A program made the position numbers and the translations under genes. Below, in pieces: positions 1 to 8,996 of a DNA stretch of 64,000 nucleotides (position 1 is the stretch's first letter; each line of letters starts with the position of its first letter). The notes under the pieces are model-generated. The model did no database searches. It was not told the DNA's origin and was given only the letters and a program-made list of their open reading frames with translations. The stretch is from Salinicola corii (GTDB taxonomy: Bacteria; Pseudomonadota; Gammaproteobacteria; Pseudomonadales; Halomonadaceae), in the NCBI RefSeq assembly GCF_008298015.1, contig NZ_VTPX01000004.1:186001-250000 (forward strand), written 5' to 3'.

Positions 1-365
1 CAGGTGGCACCGATGATAGCCCGGTCGCCCAGGCGTCGTCTGGCGGTCGACAGCGAGACATCCTCCTGACCAACATGCAGCCCGACGACCTCCCCCCAGC
101 GCTGCTGCAGTCGCAGCGCCAGTTCCAGGTCGTCGTTGACGATCAGCGGTACCGCGTGGCGCTCGCAGAGCGCAGCCAGCGCATCGCTCTGACGCCAGCG
201 GCGGTCCTCATCCGCGGACTTGTCGCGATACTGCAACAGCGCGATACCCGCTTCCAGTGCCGATTCGCAGGCGACCAGCAGGCGACGATCGTCCGGCAAC
301 AGCCGGCTGTCGGTAATCGCATAGAGTCCATTCAGGGTCGATGCAGGCGGGCGTGTCGACATCAT
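1..365 (-). CDS. thiE: Thiamine-phosphate synthase ThiE, partial
   Basis: The reverse strand translates into the N-terminal 121 residues of thiamine-phosphate synthase, which joins HMP-PP and the thiazole phosphate to make thiamine monophosphate in the cytoplasm. Visible family motifs are [11 protein letters not shown] near residue 13, LLQYRDKS near residue 43 and [10 protein letters not shown] near residue 73, followed by GLHVGQED. The ATG at 365 overlaps the thiD stop as ATGA, so the two genes should be translationally coupled; a second ATG follows at once at 362. The C-terminal half, with the rest of the phosphate-binding barrel, lies beyond the left edge. The identification rests on motifs and on the thiD neighbour. 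Confidence 0.9.
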   Translation of the reverse strand, partial: MMSTRPPASTLNGLYAITDSRLLPDDRRLLVACESALEAGIALLQYRDKSADEDRRWRQSDALAALCERHAVPLIVNDDLELALRLQQRWGEVVGLHVGQEDVSLSTARRRLGDRAIIGAT

Positions 366-1192
366 CACTCCAGCGTGGCATCGAAGTCCGGCGCGCGCCA
401 GACCCGGTCCGGTAGATACTGGCCCTGGCCCAGCGCCAGGCCGTTGTCCAGCGTATCCCAGGTGAATCGCTGCGCTTGCGCGCAGGCCGCCGCGAGTCCC
501 TCACCGGCGGCCAGCCGGGTCGCCAATGCCGACGCCAGCGTGCATCCGGACCCGTGATAGTCGGCCGGCAGACGTGGCCACTGCCACTGCCGGTTGAGTT
601 CCGGCGTGTGCAGGGTGTGAACCACATGAGCCTGTGCCGATTCCGCGTCCAGCGGATCGGTACCGGTCACCAGCACCGCGGCGCAGCCCAGCGACATCAC
701 CTCGACCACCCGAGCCACTTCGTCGGCGTCGTCGATGGTGGAAAGCAGCGCCAGTTCGCGCCGGTTGGGCGTCAGGATATCCACAAGGGGAAGCAGCCGC
801 TGGCGAATCGGCGCGATCAGACCGGGTGTGGATAATTCGGAACCGCGACCGCTGCGGATGACCGGATCGACGATCAGCGGCGTGCCGGGGCTCATTCGGG
901 CGACGTCGATCACCGCCTCCAGCACATCGAGGTCGGGGATCAGCCCCACCTTGATCGCCGCGATACGAAAATCGTCGAACAGGACGCGGGCCGCGCGACG
1001 GATGAAATCGCCGCTGCACGACTCGACGCTGATCACGTCGCGAGTCGACTGGACGGTCATGGCAGTGGGCACGGTCACCGGCCAGCCACCACAACCGCGC
1101 ACGGCCTCGGCGTCCGCGACCAGCCCCGCACCGCCGCTAGGATCGTGTCCCGCCAGAACCATCACCACGGGCTTATCTTCGTAGCGAATCAT
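365..1192 (-). CDS. thiD: Hydroxymethylpyrimidine/phosphomethylpyrimidine kinase ThiD
   Basis: The 275-residue protein is a ribokinase-fold kinase that phosphorylates HMP and then HMP-P to give HMP-PP for thiamine synthesis. It opens with the typical [11 protein letters not shown] substrate/phosphate motif near residue 14. [12 protein letters not shown] lies mid-protein and a [11 protein letters not shown] anion-hole segment, with the C in the usual place, near residue 215. Length is normal for the family. Its stop overlaps the thiE start, and its own start overlaps the stop of a 23-codon upstream ORF. No canonical TPP riboswitch is recognisable upstream. Confidence 0.93.
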   Translation of the reverse strand: MIRYEDKPVVMVLAGHDPSGGAGLVADAEAVRGCGGWPVTVPTAMTVQSTRDVISVESCSGDFIRRAARVLFDDFRIAAIKVGLIPDLDVLEAVIDVARMSPGTPLIVDPVIRSGRGSELSTPGLIAPIRQRLLPLVDILTPNRRELALLSTIDDADEVARVVEVMSLGCAAVLVTGTDPLDAESAQAHVVHTLHTPELNRQWQWPRLPADYHGSGCTLASALATRLAAGEGLAAACAQAQRFTWDTLDNGLALGQGQYLPDRVWRAPDFDATLE

Positions 1193-1260
1193 GACGTCCC
1201 CCCCGGGACGCTCGTCACCGCCAGGGATCGTGTGGCGAGATGGTCAATCGTCTCTCGCAT
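1189..1260 (-). CDS. Short upstream ORF (23 aa) overlapping thiD
   Basis: A 23-codon reading frame starts at ATG 1260 behind a strong Shine-Dalgarno sequence (GAGGAG, 7 bases before the ATG). It ends in a TGA that overlaps the thiD ATG as ATGA. Its peptide (beginning MRETIDHLATRS) resembles nothing I recognise. The good ribosome site and the exact stop/start overlap suggest it is translated and coupled to thiD, either as a leader peptide or as a way of delivering ribosomes to thiD, whose own start has only a G-run in front. This is inference from layout. Confidence 0.45.
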   Translation of the reverse strand: MRETIDHLATRSLAVTSVPGGTS

Positions 1261-1324
1261 GGGAGCTCTCCTCATCGATCGCTTCGGTGTGTCCTGAACT
1301 TCGACACCGGACGCATTCATCCTA

Positions 1325-3088
1325 TCAACGTTTACGTCGATAATAGTTCTCGATCGCCTCGCGAGTGATGATACCGGAAATCCTGCGAATCATCGGCGCC
1401 GTGGTGTGCTCGACATAGAGCGCGTCGACGCCGGATTCGTTGAGCGTATCGTAGGCCTCGGAGAGCGTCGCCTCCAGATGCACCGGCGCCAGGTCTAGAC
1501 GCTGCCCCGGCACCTCCTCGAGATCGATCCGCTCATGCTCCGCGAGCCACGCTTCATTGTGCAGCACTCGCGCCAGATGGGCAGCCTTCATCGCCAGTGG
1601 GGGCTTGTCCTTGCCCTCCTGGATGATCACCAGCCAGGTCGGCTTGGAATCAAGCAGCGCCTTGGCCCGGTCATGATCGATGACGCGTGGCGTGCGAACC
1701 AGATTGCGCTCCATCACCGCCGGCACGGCGACCCGCGACAGTGCCTGCATCAAAGGCTGCTGCAACGGATGGAGCCCTTGCCGGGTCAGGCTGGAAAGGA
1801 AGAATCCCTGACAGCGGCAGAGCTGGCGTGCGGTGAGAACGGCGACCACCACTGCCAGCATGCCCGGCAACATGATCGCCGAGTTCCGGGTCAGTTCCAG
1901 CAGTGCCAACAGCGCCGCCAACGGTGCCTGCAGCGCCGCCGCCATCATCGCCGCCATGCCGAGTACCGCGTAGAGGGCCGGGGTGGTAACCACGCTCGGC
2001 AGCAGCGCGCCACCGACCATACCCATTACCGCACCCACGGCGGCACCGGAGACCAGCATCGGCCCGATCACGCCCACCGGCACCCCGCCCGCCATGCAGA
2101 CGCCGGTCAAGGCCAGCTTGATCACCGCCAGCACCAGCAGCACGTCCAGCGCCATCGGCCCGTTGAGCATCCGCTCGAGACTGTCGTAGCCGATCCCCTG
2201 CACCTGCGGGTACCACCACGCCACGGCACCGGTGAGCAGACCGATGATCGCCAGACGCAGGGCGAACGGTACGCGAGCGAGCGACGGATGCCCCTGGGCC
2301 AGACGCACGAAACCACCGGCCAGCACGCCGACGACCAGCGCGGTCAGCACGATCCAGGGCAGATCCAGCAACGAATTGAGCTGCAGCGGCGGCACGCTGA
2401 ATGCCGGCTCCGACCCGTAGACCGCCCACGAGACCAGCGCACCCATGGTGGCAGCGAGTATCACCGGCATGAAACCGGCAATGGTGTACTCCATCATCAC
2501 CACTTCCATGGCGAAGATGACACCGGCGATCGGCGTGTTGAACGACGCGGAAATGCCCGCTGCGGTCCCGCAGGCCACCAGCACGCGCAGGCTGTTGTGC
2601 GGCAGACGCAGGCGCGAACCGATCCAGCTCGAGGCGGCGGAGCCGAGATGGATCGCCGGTCCCTCTCGTCCGGCCGACAACCCGCCGATAACCGATATCA
2701 CCCCCACCCACCATTGATTGATCCAGTTGCGCAGCGGCATCTTGCCCTGATGATAGGCGAGACGCTCGATGACGTGGCCGATCCCCATCTTCAGGGCGCG
2801 GTTGGGCTGCGGCCACAGCCAGAGCCCGATCAGGGTGACGGCAATCAACGGCAAGGCCGCACGGAAAGCCGGTGACAGGGTCTCGAAGGCTTCCGGATCG
2901 TCGCCGGGAATGAAGAACAGCGCGCCAAACTCCAGCAGCAGCCGGAAGGCGACCATCACGGAGCCCGTCAGAATGCCGGCGAATATCCCCAGAAGACAGA
3001 GTTGAGGCATGGCGTCGACGCTAGCCAACTGACGTCGAAAACGTTCGAGGCTGGGACGTCGTGGAACGAACCGCGGCACGCGTGACAA
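1325..3088 (-). CDS. ClC-family chloride channel/transporter with CBS domains
   Basis: The 587-residue membrane protein has the ClC fold: about residues 30-440 are hydrophobic helices, followed by a cytoplasmic pair of CBS-like segments (about 470-587). The selectivity-filter motif GREGP with its gating glutamate is present near residue 140, and GVPVGVIGPMLVSGAAVG near residue 340 is the second pore motif. The usual first motif GSGIP is replaced by a GIGHVIE-like stretch, as in the more diverged bacterial ClC group. Presence of the gating Glu favours chloride/proton exchange. A TTG start at 3088 is chosen because AAGGAGG stands 5 bases upstream; the first downstream Met would remove the conserved N-terminus. 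Confidence 0.88.
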   Translation of the reverse strand: MSRVPRFVPRRPSLERFRRQLASVDAMPQLCLLGIFAGILTGSVMVAFRLLLEFGALFFIPGDDPEAFETLSPAFRAALPLIAVTLIGLWLWPQPNRALKMGIGHVIERLAYHQGKMPLRNWINQWWVGVISVIGGLSAGREGPAIHLGSAASSWIGSRLRLPHNSLRVLVACGTAAGISASFNTPIAGVIFAMEVVMMEYTIAGFMPVILAATMGALVSWAVYGSEPAFSVPPLQLNSLLDLPWIVLTALVVGVLAGGFVRLAQGHPSLARVPFALRLAIIGLLTGAVAWWYPQVQGIGYDSLERMLNGPMALDVLLVLAVIKLALTGVCMAGGVPVGVIGPMLVSGAAVGAVMGMVGGALLPSVVTTPALYAVLGMAAMMAAALQAPLAALLALLELTRNSAIMLPGMLAVVVAVLTARQLCRCQGFFLSSLTRQGLHPLQQPLMQALSRVAVPAVMERNLVRTPRVIDHDRAKALLDSKPTWLVIIQEGKDKPPLAMKAAHLARVLHNEAWLAEHERIDLEEVPGQRLDLAPVHLEATLSEAYDTLNESGVDALYVEHTTAPMIRRISGIITREAIENYYRRKR

Positions 3089-3232
3089 ACTCTCCTCCTT
3101 GCCCGATCTCGATCGCTCGTCTTTCGTGCGCGATACCTGTTCAGGTGGGCGGCCACACCGTGCGAGCGGTTACGGGAGTGACATCATACACCGATCCTCG
3201 CATCCCGGAGGTAGATGTCCCCGACACTAAAG

Positions 3233-3262
3233 TTGACCCTTTTACTTGGTATTAACGATAAT
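3233..3262 (+). promoter_or_regulatory. Sigma-70-type promoter for erpA
   Basis: TTGACC at 3233-3238 and GATAAT at 3257-3262 are separated by 18 bases, a near-consensus promoter about 75 bases before the erpA start. A small GGCGGC-TTT-GCCGCC hairpin follows in the leader at 3274-3288. I cannot recognise a convincing IscR site. Confidence 0.55.
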
Positions 3263-3338
3263 GGAGATCTGATGGCGGCTTTGCCGCCCTACGTCATTCG
3301 ACAGTCCGGTCAAGGCCGGCACGAACGGGAGCGTGACG

Positions 3339-3692
3339 ATGAGTACAGTGGAGTCTTTCGCTCCAACCCCGATGTTCTTCACCGATGCCGCCGCCAGGCG
3401 GGTCAGGGCACTGGTCGCCGAGGAGAACAATCCCGAGCTGAAGCTACGGGTCTATGTCACGGGCGGTGGCTGCTCGGGGTTTCAATATGGATTCGATCTC
3501 GGCGACAAGACCGCCGAGGACGACACCGTGATCGACAACGGCGACGTCAGTCTGGTGGTGGATCCACTCTCCTACCAGTATCTGGTTGGCTCGACGGTGG
3601 ATTTCGAGGAAGGCCTCGCCGGGGCCCGTTTCATCATCAAGAACCCCAACGCCCAGTCAACCTGCGGCTGCGGTGCCTCGTTCTCGGTCTAG
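3339..3692 (+). CDS. erpA: Iron-sulfur cluster insertion protein ErpA
   Basis: This is a 117-residue A-type carrier that delivers Fe-S clusters to target proteins. The HesB/IscA fold is evident from [13 protein letters not shown] (first cluster cysteine) and the C-terminal CGCGASFSV, which supplies the other two ligands. ATG 3339 is preferred over the GTG two codons upstream because GGGAG lies 7 bases before it. The gene stands alone, divergent from the ClC gene, and is not part of an isc or suf operon. Its stop codon is the first of five tandem GTCTAG hexamers. Confidence 0.93.
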   Translation: MSTVESFAPTPMFFTDAAARRVRALVAEENNPELKLRVYVTGGGCSGFQYGFDLGDKTAEDDTVIDNGDVSLVVDPLSYQYLVGSTVDFEEGLAGARFIIKNPNAQSTCGCGASFSV

Positions 3693-3716
3693 GTCTAGGT
3701 CTAGGTCTAGGTCTAG
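3687..3716 (+). repeat. Tandem hexamer (GTCTAG)x5 at the erpA stop codon
   Basis: Five perfect copies of GTCTAG begin with the last sense codon (GTC) and the stop (TAG) of erpA and continue downstream. Because the unit is 6 bases, every copy repeats an in-frame Val codon and an amber stop, giving five consecutive in-frame TAGs. Copy number can vary without altering the protein. Confidence 0.9.
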
Positions 3717-3744
3717 GAGGCCGGGCGGCGAGTCAGGTCTTGAA

Positions 3745-3872
3745 TCGAAAATTGGCCGAGCGACGAGCAGACAAGGCAAAAATTGAGTAAATAGCGAAGT
3801 TTACGAAGTGTAAATGAGCATTTTGACCGAGCTGGCGCTCCAGTCGAATTTTAACCCAGTATGGTCGAGCAT
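3745..3872 (+). repeat. Dispersed intergenic repeat, copy 1
   Basis: This block shares a long match with the reverse complement of 60687-60801. Common segments include CAGACAAGGCAAAAA, the core GTTTACGA...TGTAAATGAGCAT, and TTTTAAC...GTATG(G/A)(T/C)CGAGCA. The core contains a TTTAC/GTAAA inverted repeat. Copy 1 carries about 12 extra bases in its right half. No ORF lies in it; it is a non-coding dispersed element behind erpA. Confidence 0.75.
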
Positions 3873-3920
3873 AGGCATTTTCGAACAAAACCTAGGTCGA
3901 CTTGACGTTCAGTAACAACT

Positions 3921-3969
3921 TTCCTCAAGGTAGTCGTTGATTGTCCCGATCAAACAATGACTTGAGGAA
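3921..3969 (+). promoter_or_regulatory. Leader stem-loop covering the Shine-Dalgarno of the binding-protein gene
   Basis: TTCCTCAAG (3921-3929) is the perfect complement of CTTGAGGAA (3961-3969), which contains the GAGG ribosome site of the gene starting at 3973. A second short stem, TTGAT/ATCAA (3937-3941 with 3949-3953), nests inside. Paired, the structure would hide the ribosome site. Confidence 0.5.
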
Positions 3970-3972
3970 CTT

Positions 3973-4746
3973 ATGAAAAACAACATGACCCCGGGCCACT
4001 GGCTCGCCATCCCCGCCGTCGCACTCTCCCTGAGCATCTCCGGGCAGGCCTCGGCCCAGGACGCCACGCTCAAGGCCGTCACCGATCCTAGCTTCGTGCC
4101 GTTCGAGATGATGGACCAGGAAAGCGGCGAGATGGTCGGTTTCGACATGGACATCCTTCACGAAGTTGCCGATCGCGCAGGCTTTGACATCGATCTCAAT
4201 ACCATGGATTTCAACGGTATCATCCCAGCCGTTCAGACCGGCAACGTGGATCTGGCCATTGCCGGCATCACCATCACCGACGAGCGCCAGCAGATCGTCG
4301 ATTTCAGCGATCCCTACTACGACTCCGGCTTGCGCATTCTGGTTGCCGATGGCAGCGACGTCGACTCACTGGATGATCTGGAAGGCAAGCGAATCGCTAC
4401 CAAGATCGGCTCCACCAGCTACGATTACCTGCAGGAGAAGTTGGGCGATAACGCCGAAATCACCCCCTATCCGGGCAGCTCGGACATGTACATGGCCCTG
4501 ATGGGCGGCAGCGCCGATGCGGTCTTCTATGACGCGCCCAATGTGGGCTATTTCGCCCAGACCAAGGGCCAGGGCAAGGTCAAGACCGTCGGCCCGCTGT
4601 ATGAAGGCCAGCAGTACGGCATCGCCTTCGCCAAGGGGAGCGACTGGGTCGAACCGACCAACCAGGCTCTCGAGGCCATGCACGAGGATGGCACCTACGA
4701 CGAGATCCACAAGAAATGGTTCGGCGAGGCGCCGGAATCCGAGTGA
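3973..4746 (+). CDS. Polar amino-acid ABC transporter, periplasmic binding protein
   Basis: The 257-residue protein has an N-terminal signal peptide ending near AQA/AQD (about residue 29) and a family-3 solute-binding fold. The opening KAVTDPSFVPFEMMD segment, GFDMDILHEVADRAG and LAIAGITITDERQQIVDFSDPYY are the typical ligand-pocket blocks of GlnH/HisJ-type proteins. The ligand is probably a polar amino acid such as glutamine or glutamate; the sequence alone does not decide which. It is followed by a terminator-like hairpin and then the permease and ATPase genes, the usual layout for making more binding protein than membrane parts. Confidence 0.88.
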   Translation: MKNNMTPGHWLAIPAVALSLSISGQASAQDATLKAVTDPSFVPFEMMDQESGEMVGFDMDILHEVADRAGFDIDLNTMDFNGIIPAVQTGNVDLAIAGITITDERQQIVDFSDPYYDSGLRILVADGSDVDSLDDLEGKRIATKIGSTSYDYLQEKLGDNAEITPYPGSSDMYMALMGGSADAVFYDAPNVGYFAQTKGQGKVKTVGPLYEGQQYGIAFAKGSDWVEPTNQALEAMHEDGTYDEIHKKWFGEAPESE

Positions 4747-4761
4747 TCGGCCCCGCCTGAC

Positions 4762-4799
4762 CGGGGGCCGCGCCATGGCGCGCCGGCCCCCGATTTTTT
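4762..4799 (+). terminator. Rho-independent terminator/attenuator within the amino-acid ABC operon
   Basis: CGGGGGCCG (4762-4770) pairs with CGGCCCCCG (4784-4792) with further inner pairing, followed by six T. It lies 15 bases behind the binding-protein stop and 83 bases before the permease start, so it probably lets only part of the transcription through. Confidence 0.75.
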
Positions 4800-4882
4800 G
4801 TGGAAAACGCCACTACCTCAGCGGCCTGAGATATCTCGTCGTGATGCGATGAGAGATCTCTTCGTTGCCTACGGAGATCCCC

Positions 4883-5551
4883 GTGGAATTCAACTTCCAG
4901 TTCGACTGGCAGGCGGCCATCGATTCGCTGCCGTTTCTGCTCAAGGGTTTGCCCTACACCCTGCTCATCTCCTTCGCCGGCCTCGCCATCGGCTTCGTCA
5001 TCGGCATCGTCTTCGGATTGATGCGAATCGGCCCTTCCCGCTGGATACGCTGGCCCGCCGTGGTCTACGTGGAGGTGTTTCGCGGTACCCCGGTGCTGGT
5101 CCAGGTACTGTTCATCTTTTATGGCCTGCCGACACTGCTCGGCGGTCCCATCGACGCGCTAACCGCCGGGATCGCGGCTATCGCCCTCAATGCCGGCGCC
5201 TATATCTCCGAGATCGTGCGTGGCGGCGTGCAATCGATCGAGCGGGGCCAGCGCGAGGCCGGGTTGTCGCTGGGACTCTCTCCGCCCCAGACCTTCCGCT
5301 ACGTGATCTGGCCACAGGCGTTGCGCCGGATGATTCCCGCACTCGGTAACCAGGGTATCGTCAGCATCAAGGACACCTCGCTGTTCTCGGTCATCGGCGT
5401 CGGCGAGCTGGTCCGCCAGGGCCAGGTCTATATCGCCAACACCTTCACCGCGCTGGAGGTCTATTTCATGATCGCCCTGCTCTACCTGGCGATCACCCTG
5501 AGCCTGTCGCTGGCTCTGAGTCTGCTCGAACGCAAGGGGTTGGTGGGATGA
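4883..5551 (+). CDS. Polar amino-acid ABC transporter, permease
   Basis: The 222-residue inner-membrane protein of the HisM/GlnP type has about five membrane segments. It carries the EAA loop ([28 protein letters not shown], around residue 130) that contacts the ATPase, and the family motif [10 protein letters not shown] chose GTG 4883 because GGAG lies 6 bases before it; a TTG 18 bases earlier lacks a ribosome site. The stop overlaps the ATPase start as ATGA, so the two are coupled. As there is a single permease gene, the pore is probably a homodimer. Confidence 0.9.
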   Translation: MEFNFQFDWQAAIDSLPFLLKGLPYTLLISFAGLAIGFVIGIVFGLMRIGPSRWIRWPAVVYVEVFRGTPVLVQVLFIFYGLPTLLGGPIDALTAGIAAIALNAGAYISEIVRGGVQSIERGQREAGLSLGLSPPQTFRYVIWPQALRRMIPALGNQGIVSIKDTSLFSVIGVGELVRQGQVYIANTFTALEVYFMIALLYLAITLSLSLALSLLERKGLVG

Positions 5552-6339
5552 ACGATAGCGTAAACCGACAAGAGGCCACCCAAGCGTCCGGGACCTCGCC
5601 GATCGTGCGACTCGCCGGGGTCAACAAGCACTTCGGTCGCCTGCACGTCATGCAGGACATCGATCTCAGCGTGGCCCAGGGCGAGGTCGTGGTGATTATC
5701 GGCGCCAGTGGCTCAGGAAAGTCGACACTGATCCGCTGCGTCAATGGCCTCGAGCCATTCCAGTCCGGTCGCATCGAGGTCGACGGCAAGACCCTGCTGC
5801 CCAATGGGGCCAGCGGCAAATCGCTGCAGGCGGTGCGGACCGAGGTCGGCATGGTGTTCCAGCAGTTCAATCTGTTCCCGCATCTGTCGATCCGCGACAA
5901 CGTCACCCTGGCGCCCCGCAAGGTCCGCGGCATGACCCGGCGGCAGGCCGATGCCACCGCCGACAGGCTGCTGGAGCGGGTCGGCATCTCGGATCAGGCC
6001 GACAAGCATCCGACCCAGCTCTCCGGTGGGCAGCAGCAGCGCGTGGCGCTGGCCCGGGCGCTGGCCATGGAACCGCGCCTGATGCTGTTCGACGAGCCTA
6101 CCTCCGCGCTGGATCCGGAGATGATCGGCGAAGTCCTGGATGCCATGCGGGAACTGGTCAACGACGGCATGACCATGATGATCGTCACTCACGAGATGGG
6201 CTTTGCCCGCGAGGTGGCCGATCGCGTGGTCTTCGTCCACGGCGGCCAGATCGTCGAACAGGGCCCACCCGACCAGCTATTCGATCACCCCCGCCACGAG
6301 CGTACCCAGGCGTTCCTCTCCCGGGTGCTCAAGCACTAA
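5548..6339 (+). CDS. Polar amino-acid ABC transporter, ATP-binding protein
   Basis: The 263-residue cytoplasmic ATPase of the GlnQ/HisP family energises the importer. Visible are Walker [10 protein letters not shown] (about residue 52), the Q-loop [10 protein letters not shown], the signature [15 protein letters not shown], Walker [15 protein letters not shown] and the switch histidine in VTHEM. An N-terminal extension of about 20 polar residues precedes the domain. The gene begins inside the last codon of the permease. Confidence 0.93.
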   Translation: MNDSVNRQEATQASGTSPIVRLAGVNKHFGRLHVMQDIDLSVAQGEVVVIIGASGSGKSTLIRCVNGLEPFQSGRIEVDGKTLLPNGASGKSLQAVRTEVGMVFQQFNLFPHLSIRDNVTLAPRKVRGMTRRQADATADRLLERVGISDQADKHPTQLSGGQQQRVALARALAMEPRLMLFDEPTSALDPEMIGEVLDAMRELVNDGMTMMIVTHEMGFAREVADRVVFVHGGQIVEQGPPDQLFDHPRHERTQAFLSRVLKH

Positions 6340-6363
6340 TTCGAACGTGGGTTAAAGCGTTCC

Positions 6364-6400
6364 AAAAAACGCGGGCACCGGTGCCATTCCCGGTGTCCGC
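6364..6400 (-). terminator. Hairpin with T-run on the reverse strand, facing the ABC operon
   Basis: GCGGGCACCG (6371-6380) pairs with CGGTGTCCGC (6391-6400), and the reverse strand continues into six T (plus-strand A-run 6364-6369). It reads as an intrinsic terminator for leftward transcription coming out of the origin region, although no convincing leftward gene lies upstream of it. Confidence 0.45.
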
Positions 6401-6600
6401 CTGCCTCGACGGACACTTCGTTCCCTGACAGTACTCTCGGCTCTCCCCTGAACCACGCTTCTCCATTCCCGTCATTGCCTGTCTGCTTCATCGAACCTTG
6501 GTGCTTCCTGTCTTCGCTCGAGCGAAAAGCAGCCGAGCCATCGGCTCGCCTCGAGGTCGGAAAACCAGGTCGGACAGGGTCGATTTCGTCATTCACGATT

Positions 6601-7010
6601 ACCCCAGACACTTTTTTCGCCTGTGGATAGTTTTTTTGCCTATCCGGCTGTAACCCTGATTCGTCCGGCACTGGTGGAGAATTCGCGGTTTGTTGACCAC
6701 CGCGGTAACAGTTGGCGTATACGACGGTGGACAACCGGTGCTCGAACAGCGATGTGCACAAAGTGATCTTCTGTCCACAGGAACCAACGCCGTTGTCAGC
6801 AGCCTCCCCAAAGCTTTTCAAACAATCGGATAACAATGCAAGTAGCTGTAGGATATAGGGTAATTCGACTTATCCACTGAAAATGTCCACACCATTAGTT
6901 ACTACCACAACAGAACTTCTTTATATATTTTTCTTTATTTAGTAATGACTCTGTTGGCTGATGGGCTGAAGCCAATCGGGTGTGGAAAACCCCTGACGGT
7001 TACCCACAGG
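6601..7010. other. Probable chromosomal replication origin (oriC) beside mnmG
   Basis: This gene-free stretch holds a cluster of DnaA-box-like nonamers. One mismatch to TTATCCACA: 6622-6630 (reverse), 6754-6762 (reverse), 6870-6878, 6981-6989 (reverse) and 7000-7008. Two mismatches: 6771-6779 and 6883-6891. Between boxes lies a 29-base nearly pure A/T tract (about 6918-6946, TTCTTTATATATTTTTC core) suited to be the unwinding element. The position directly upstream of mnmG-rsmG-parAB-atp matches the conserved origin neighbourhood of many bacteria. Function is inferred, not shown. Confidence 0.72.
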
Positions 7011-7100
7011 AGGTTTATACTGGGCGGCTTTTCGAGATTCATTCACCACTGTCGGGTGCCTGTTCGAGCTACTCGTTTCCAGCACCTCGTGAGGTAAACC

Positions 7101-8996
7101 GTGGAGTATCCCGACCGTTTTCAGGTCATCGTGATCGGCGGTGGCCATGCCGGTACCGAAGCCGCGCTAGCAGCGGCACGTGGCGGTGCCCGCACCCTGC
7201 TACTGACGCACAACATCGAGACGCTGGGCCAGATGTCCTGCAATCCCGCCATCGGCGGGATCGGCAAGAGCCATCTGGTCAAGGAGATCGATGCCCTCGG
7301 CGGGGCCATGGCCCAGGCCACCGATCTGGCCGGCATCCAGTTCCGCGTGCTCAATTCGCGCAAGGGACCGGCGGTTCGTGCCACCCGAGCCCAGGCGGAT
7401 CGCGTACGCTACAAGGCCGCCATTCGCGGGATGCTGGAAAATCAGCCCAATCTCACGCTGTTCCAGCAGGGCGTTGACGATCTGGTTGTGGAAAACGATA
7501 CCGTCGTCGGCGTCACGACCCAGACCGGCATTCGCTTCATGGCGGATACCGTGGTGCTGTGTACCGGGACGTTCCTGGGTGGCGTGATCCATATCGGTCT
7601 GGACCATCATGCCGGAGGGCGCGCCGGCGACCCGCCGGCCAATGCACTGGCTCAGCGGCTGCGGGCGCTACCGTTCCGGGTTGATCGGCTGAAAACTGGA
7701 ACGCCGCCGCGGATCGATGCCAAGAGCGTCGATTTTTCCCGGCTCGAGCGCCAGCCTGGCGATACGCCGTTACCGGTGATGTCCTATCTGGGTAGCCGCG
7801 AACAACATCCGCGTCAGGTCGATTGTCATATCGCCCATACCAACGAGCGCACTCACGAGATCATCTTTGCCAATCTCGATCGCTCGCCGATGTATTCCGG
7901 CGTGATCGAGGGCGTTGGCCCGCGCTACTGTCCGTCGATCGAAGACAAGGTCCATCGCTTTGCCGACAAGACCAGTCACCAAGTCTTCGTCGAGCCCGAA
8001 GGGCTGGACACCCACGAGCTCTATCCCAACGGGATTTCTACGTCACTGCCGTTCGATGTCCAGTTGCAGGTCGTGCGTTCGATCACCGGCCTGGAAAGCG
8101 CGCATATCACGCGGCCGGGTTACGCTATCGAGTACGACTTCTTCGATCCGCGCGATCTCAAGCATTCGCTGGAAACCAAATTTATCCACAACCTGTTCTT
8201 CGCCGGCCAGATCAACGGCACCACCGGTTACGAGGAAGCCGGCGCCCAAGGGCTGCTGGCAGGGCTCAATGCCGCACGCCGAGCGCAAGGCGAATCGGTC
8301 TGGTGGCCGCGACGCGACGAGGCCTACTTGGGCGTGCTGGTCGACGACCTGATCACCATGGGTACGCAAGAGCCCTACCGCATGTTCACTTCGCGCGCCG
8401 AATATCGGCTGCTGCTGCGCGAGGACAACGCCGACCTGCGTCTCACTGCCACCGGTCGCGAACTGGGGCTGATCGATGATCATCGCTGGTCGGCCTTCGA
8501 GACCAAGCGCGACAGGATCGAACGGGAGAGTGCACGCCTACGTTCGACCTGGGTCCAGCCGAAAACCGAGGCCGGTGATCGAGTGGCCGACAAGCTCGGC
8601 CAACCGTTGGCTCGGGAGTACAGCCTGATGGATCTGCTCAAGCGCCCCGAACTCGGCTACGCCGACGTCGCGTCGCTCAAGGGCGAGGCCGTCAGCGACG
8701 AACTGGTGGCCGAGCAAGTGCAGATCGAGGCCAAGTACGAGGGCTATATCGCGCGGCAACAGGACGAGATCGATCGCCTGCGCCGTCACGAAGCCACGCC
8801 GCTGCCGGAATCGCTGGATTATGCCAAGGTCGAGGGGCTCTCCAACGAGATCCGCCAGAAGCTCGAGCAGGCACAACCGCAAACCCTCGGCCAGGCCGGC
8901 CGGATATCCGGGGTCACCCCGGCGGCGGTGTCTATTCTGCTGATCCATCTCAAGAAGCGTCGGCTGATCGACGACAGCCGGGCATTGAGCGCATGA
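7101..8996 (+). CDS. mnmG: tRNA uridine-5-carboxymethylaminomethyl enzyme MnmG (GidA)
   Basis: The 631-residue FAD protein works with MnmE to put the carboxymethylaminomethyl group on wobble U34 of several tRNAs. The N-terminal dinucleotide fold [17 protein letters not shown] (about residue 13) and the MnmG signature [20 protein letters not shown] are intact, as is [12 protein letters not shown]. The helical C-terminal domain ends in a run of basic residues. It begins with GTG at 7101 behind GAGG, next to the proposed origin, and its stop overlaps rsmG (ATGA). Confidence 0.97.
   Translation: MEYPDRFQVIVIGGGHAGTEAALAAARGGARTLLLTHNIETLGQMSCNPAIGGIGKSHLVKEIDALGGAMAQATDLAGIQFRVLNSRKGPAVRATRAQADRVRYKAAIRGMLENQPNLTLFQQGVDDLVVENDTVVGVTTQTGIRFMADTVVLCTGTFLGGVIHIGLDHHAGGRAGDPPANALAQRLRALPFRVDRLKTGTPPRIDAKSVDFSRLERQPGDTPLPVMSYLGSREQHPRQVDCHIAHTNERTHEIIFANLDRSPMYSGVIEGVGPRYCPSIEDKVHRFADKTSHQVFVEPEGLDTHELYPNGISTSLPFDVQLQVVRSITGLESAHITRPGYAIEYDFFDPRDLKHSLETKFIHNLFFAGQINGTTGYEEAGAQGLLAGLNAARRAQGESVWWPRRDEAYLGVLVDDLITMGTQEPYRMFTSRAEYRLLLREDNADLRLTATGRELGLIDDHRWSAFETKRDRIERESARLRSTWVQPKTEAGDRVADKLGQPLAREYSLMDLLKRPELGYADVASLKGEAVSDELVAEQVQIEAKYEGYIARQQDEIDRLRRHEATPLPESLDYAKVEGLSNEIRQKLEQAQPQTLGQAGRISGVTPAAVSILLIHLKKRRLIDDSRALSA

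Noticed and set aside
1261..1324. TPP riboswitch upstream of thiD
   Set aside because: The conserved CUGAGA and related thi-box segments are not recognisable; only a weak hairpin is present.
1535..2875. A 446-codon open frame opposite the ClC gene
   Set aside because: The translation is a His/Gln/Arg-rich shadow of the real membrane-protein gene.
3217..3338. IscR binding site before erpA
   Set aside because: The promoter region is clear, but I could not match it confidently to a type 1 or type 2 IscR motif.
6336..6836. A 166-codon reverse-strand frame left of the origin
   Set aside because: Its composition is not protein-like, there is no ribosome site, and it crosses the terminator hairpin and DnaA-box region.
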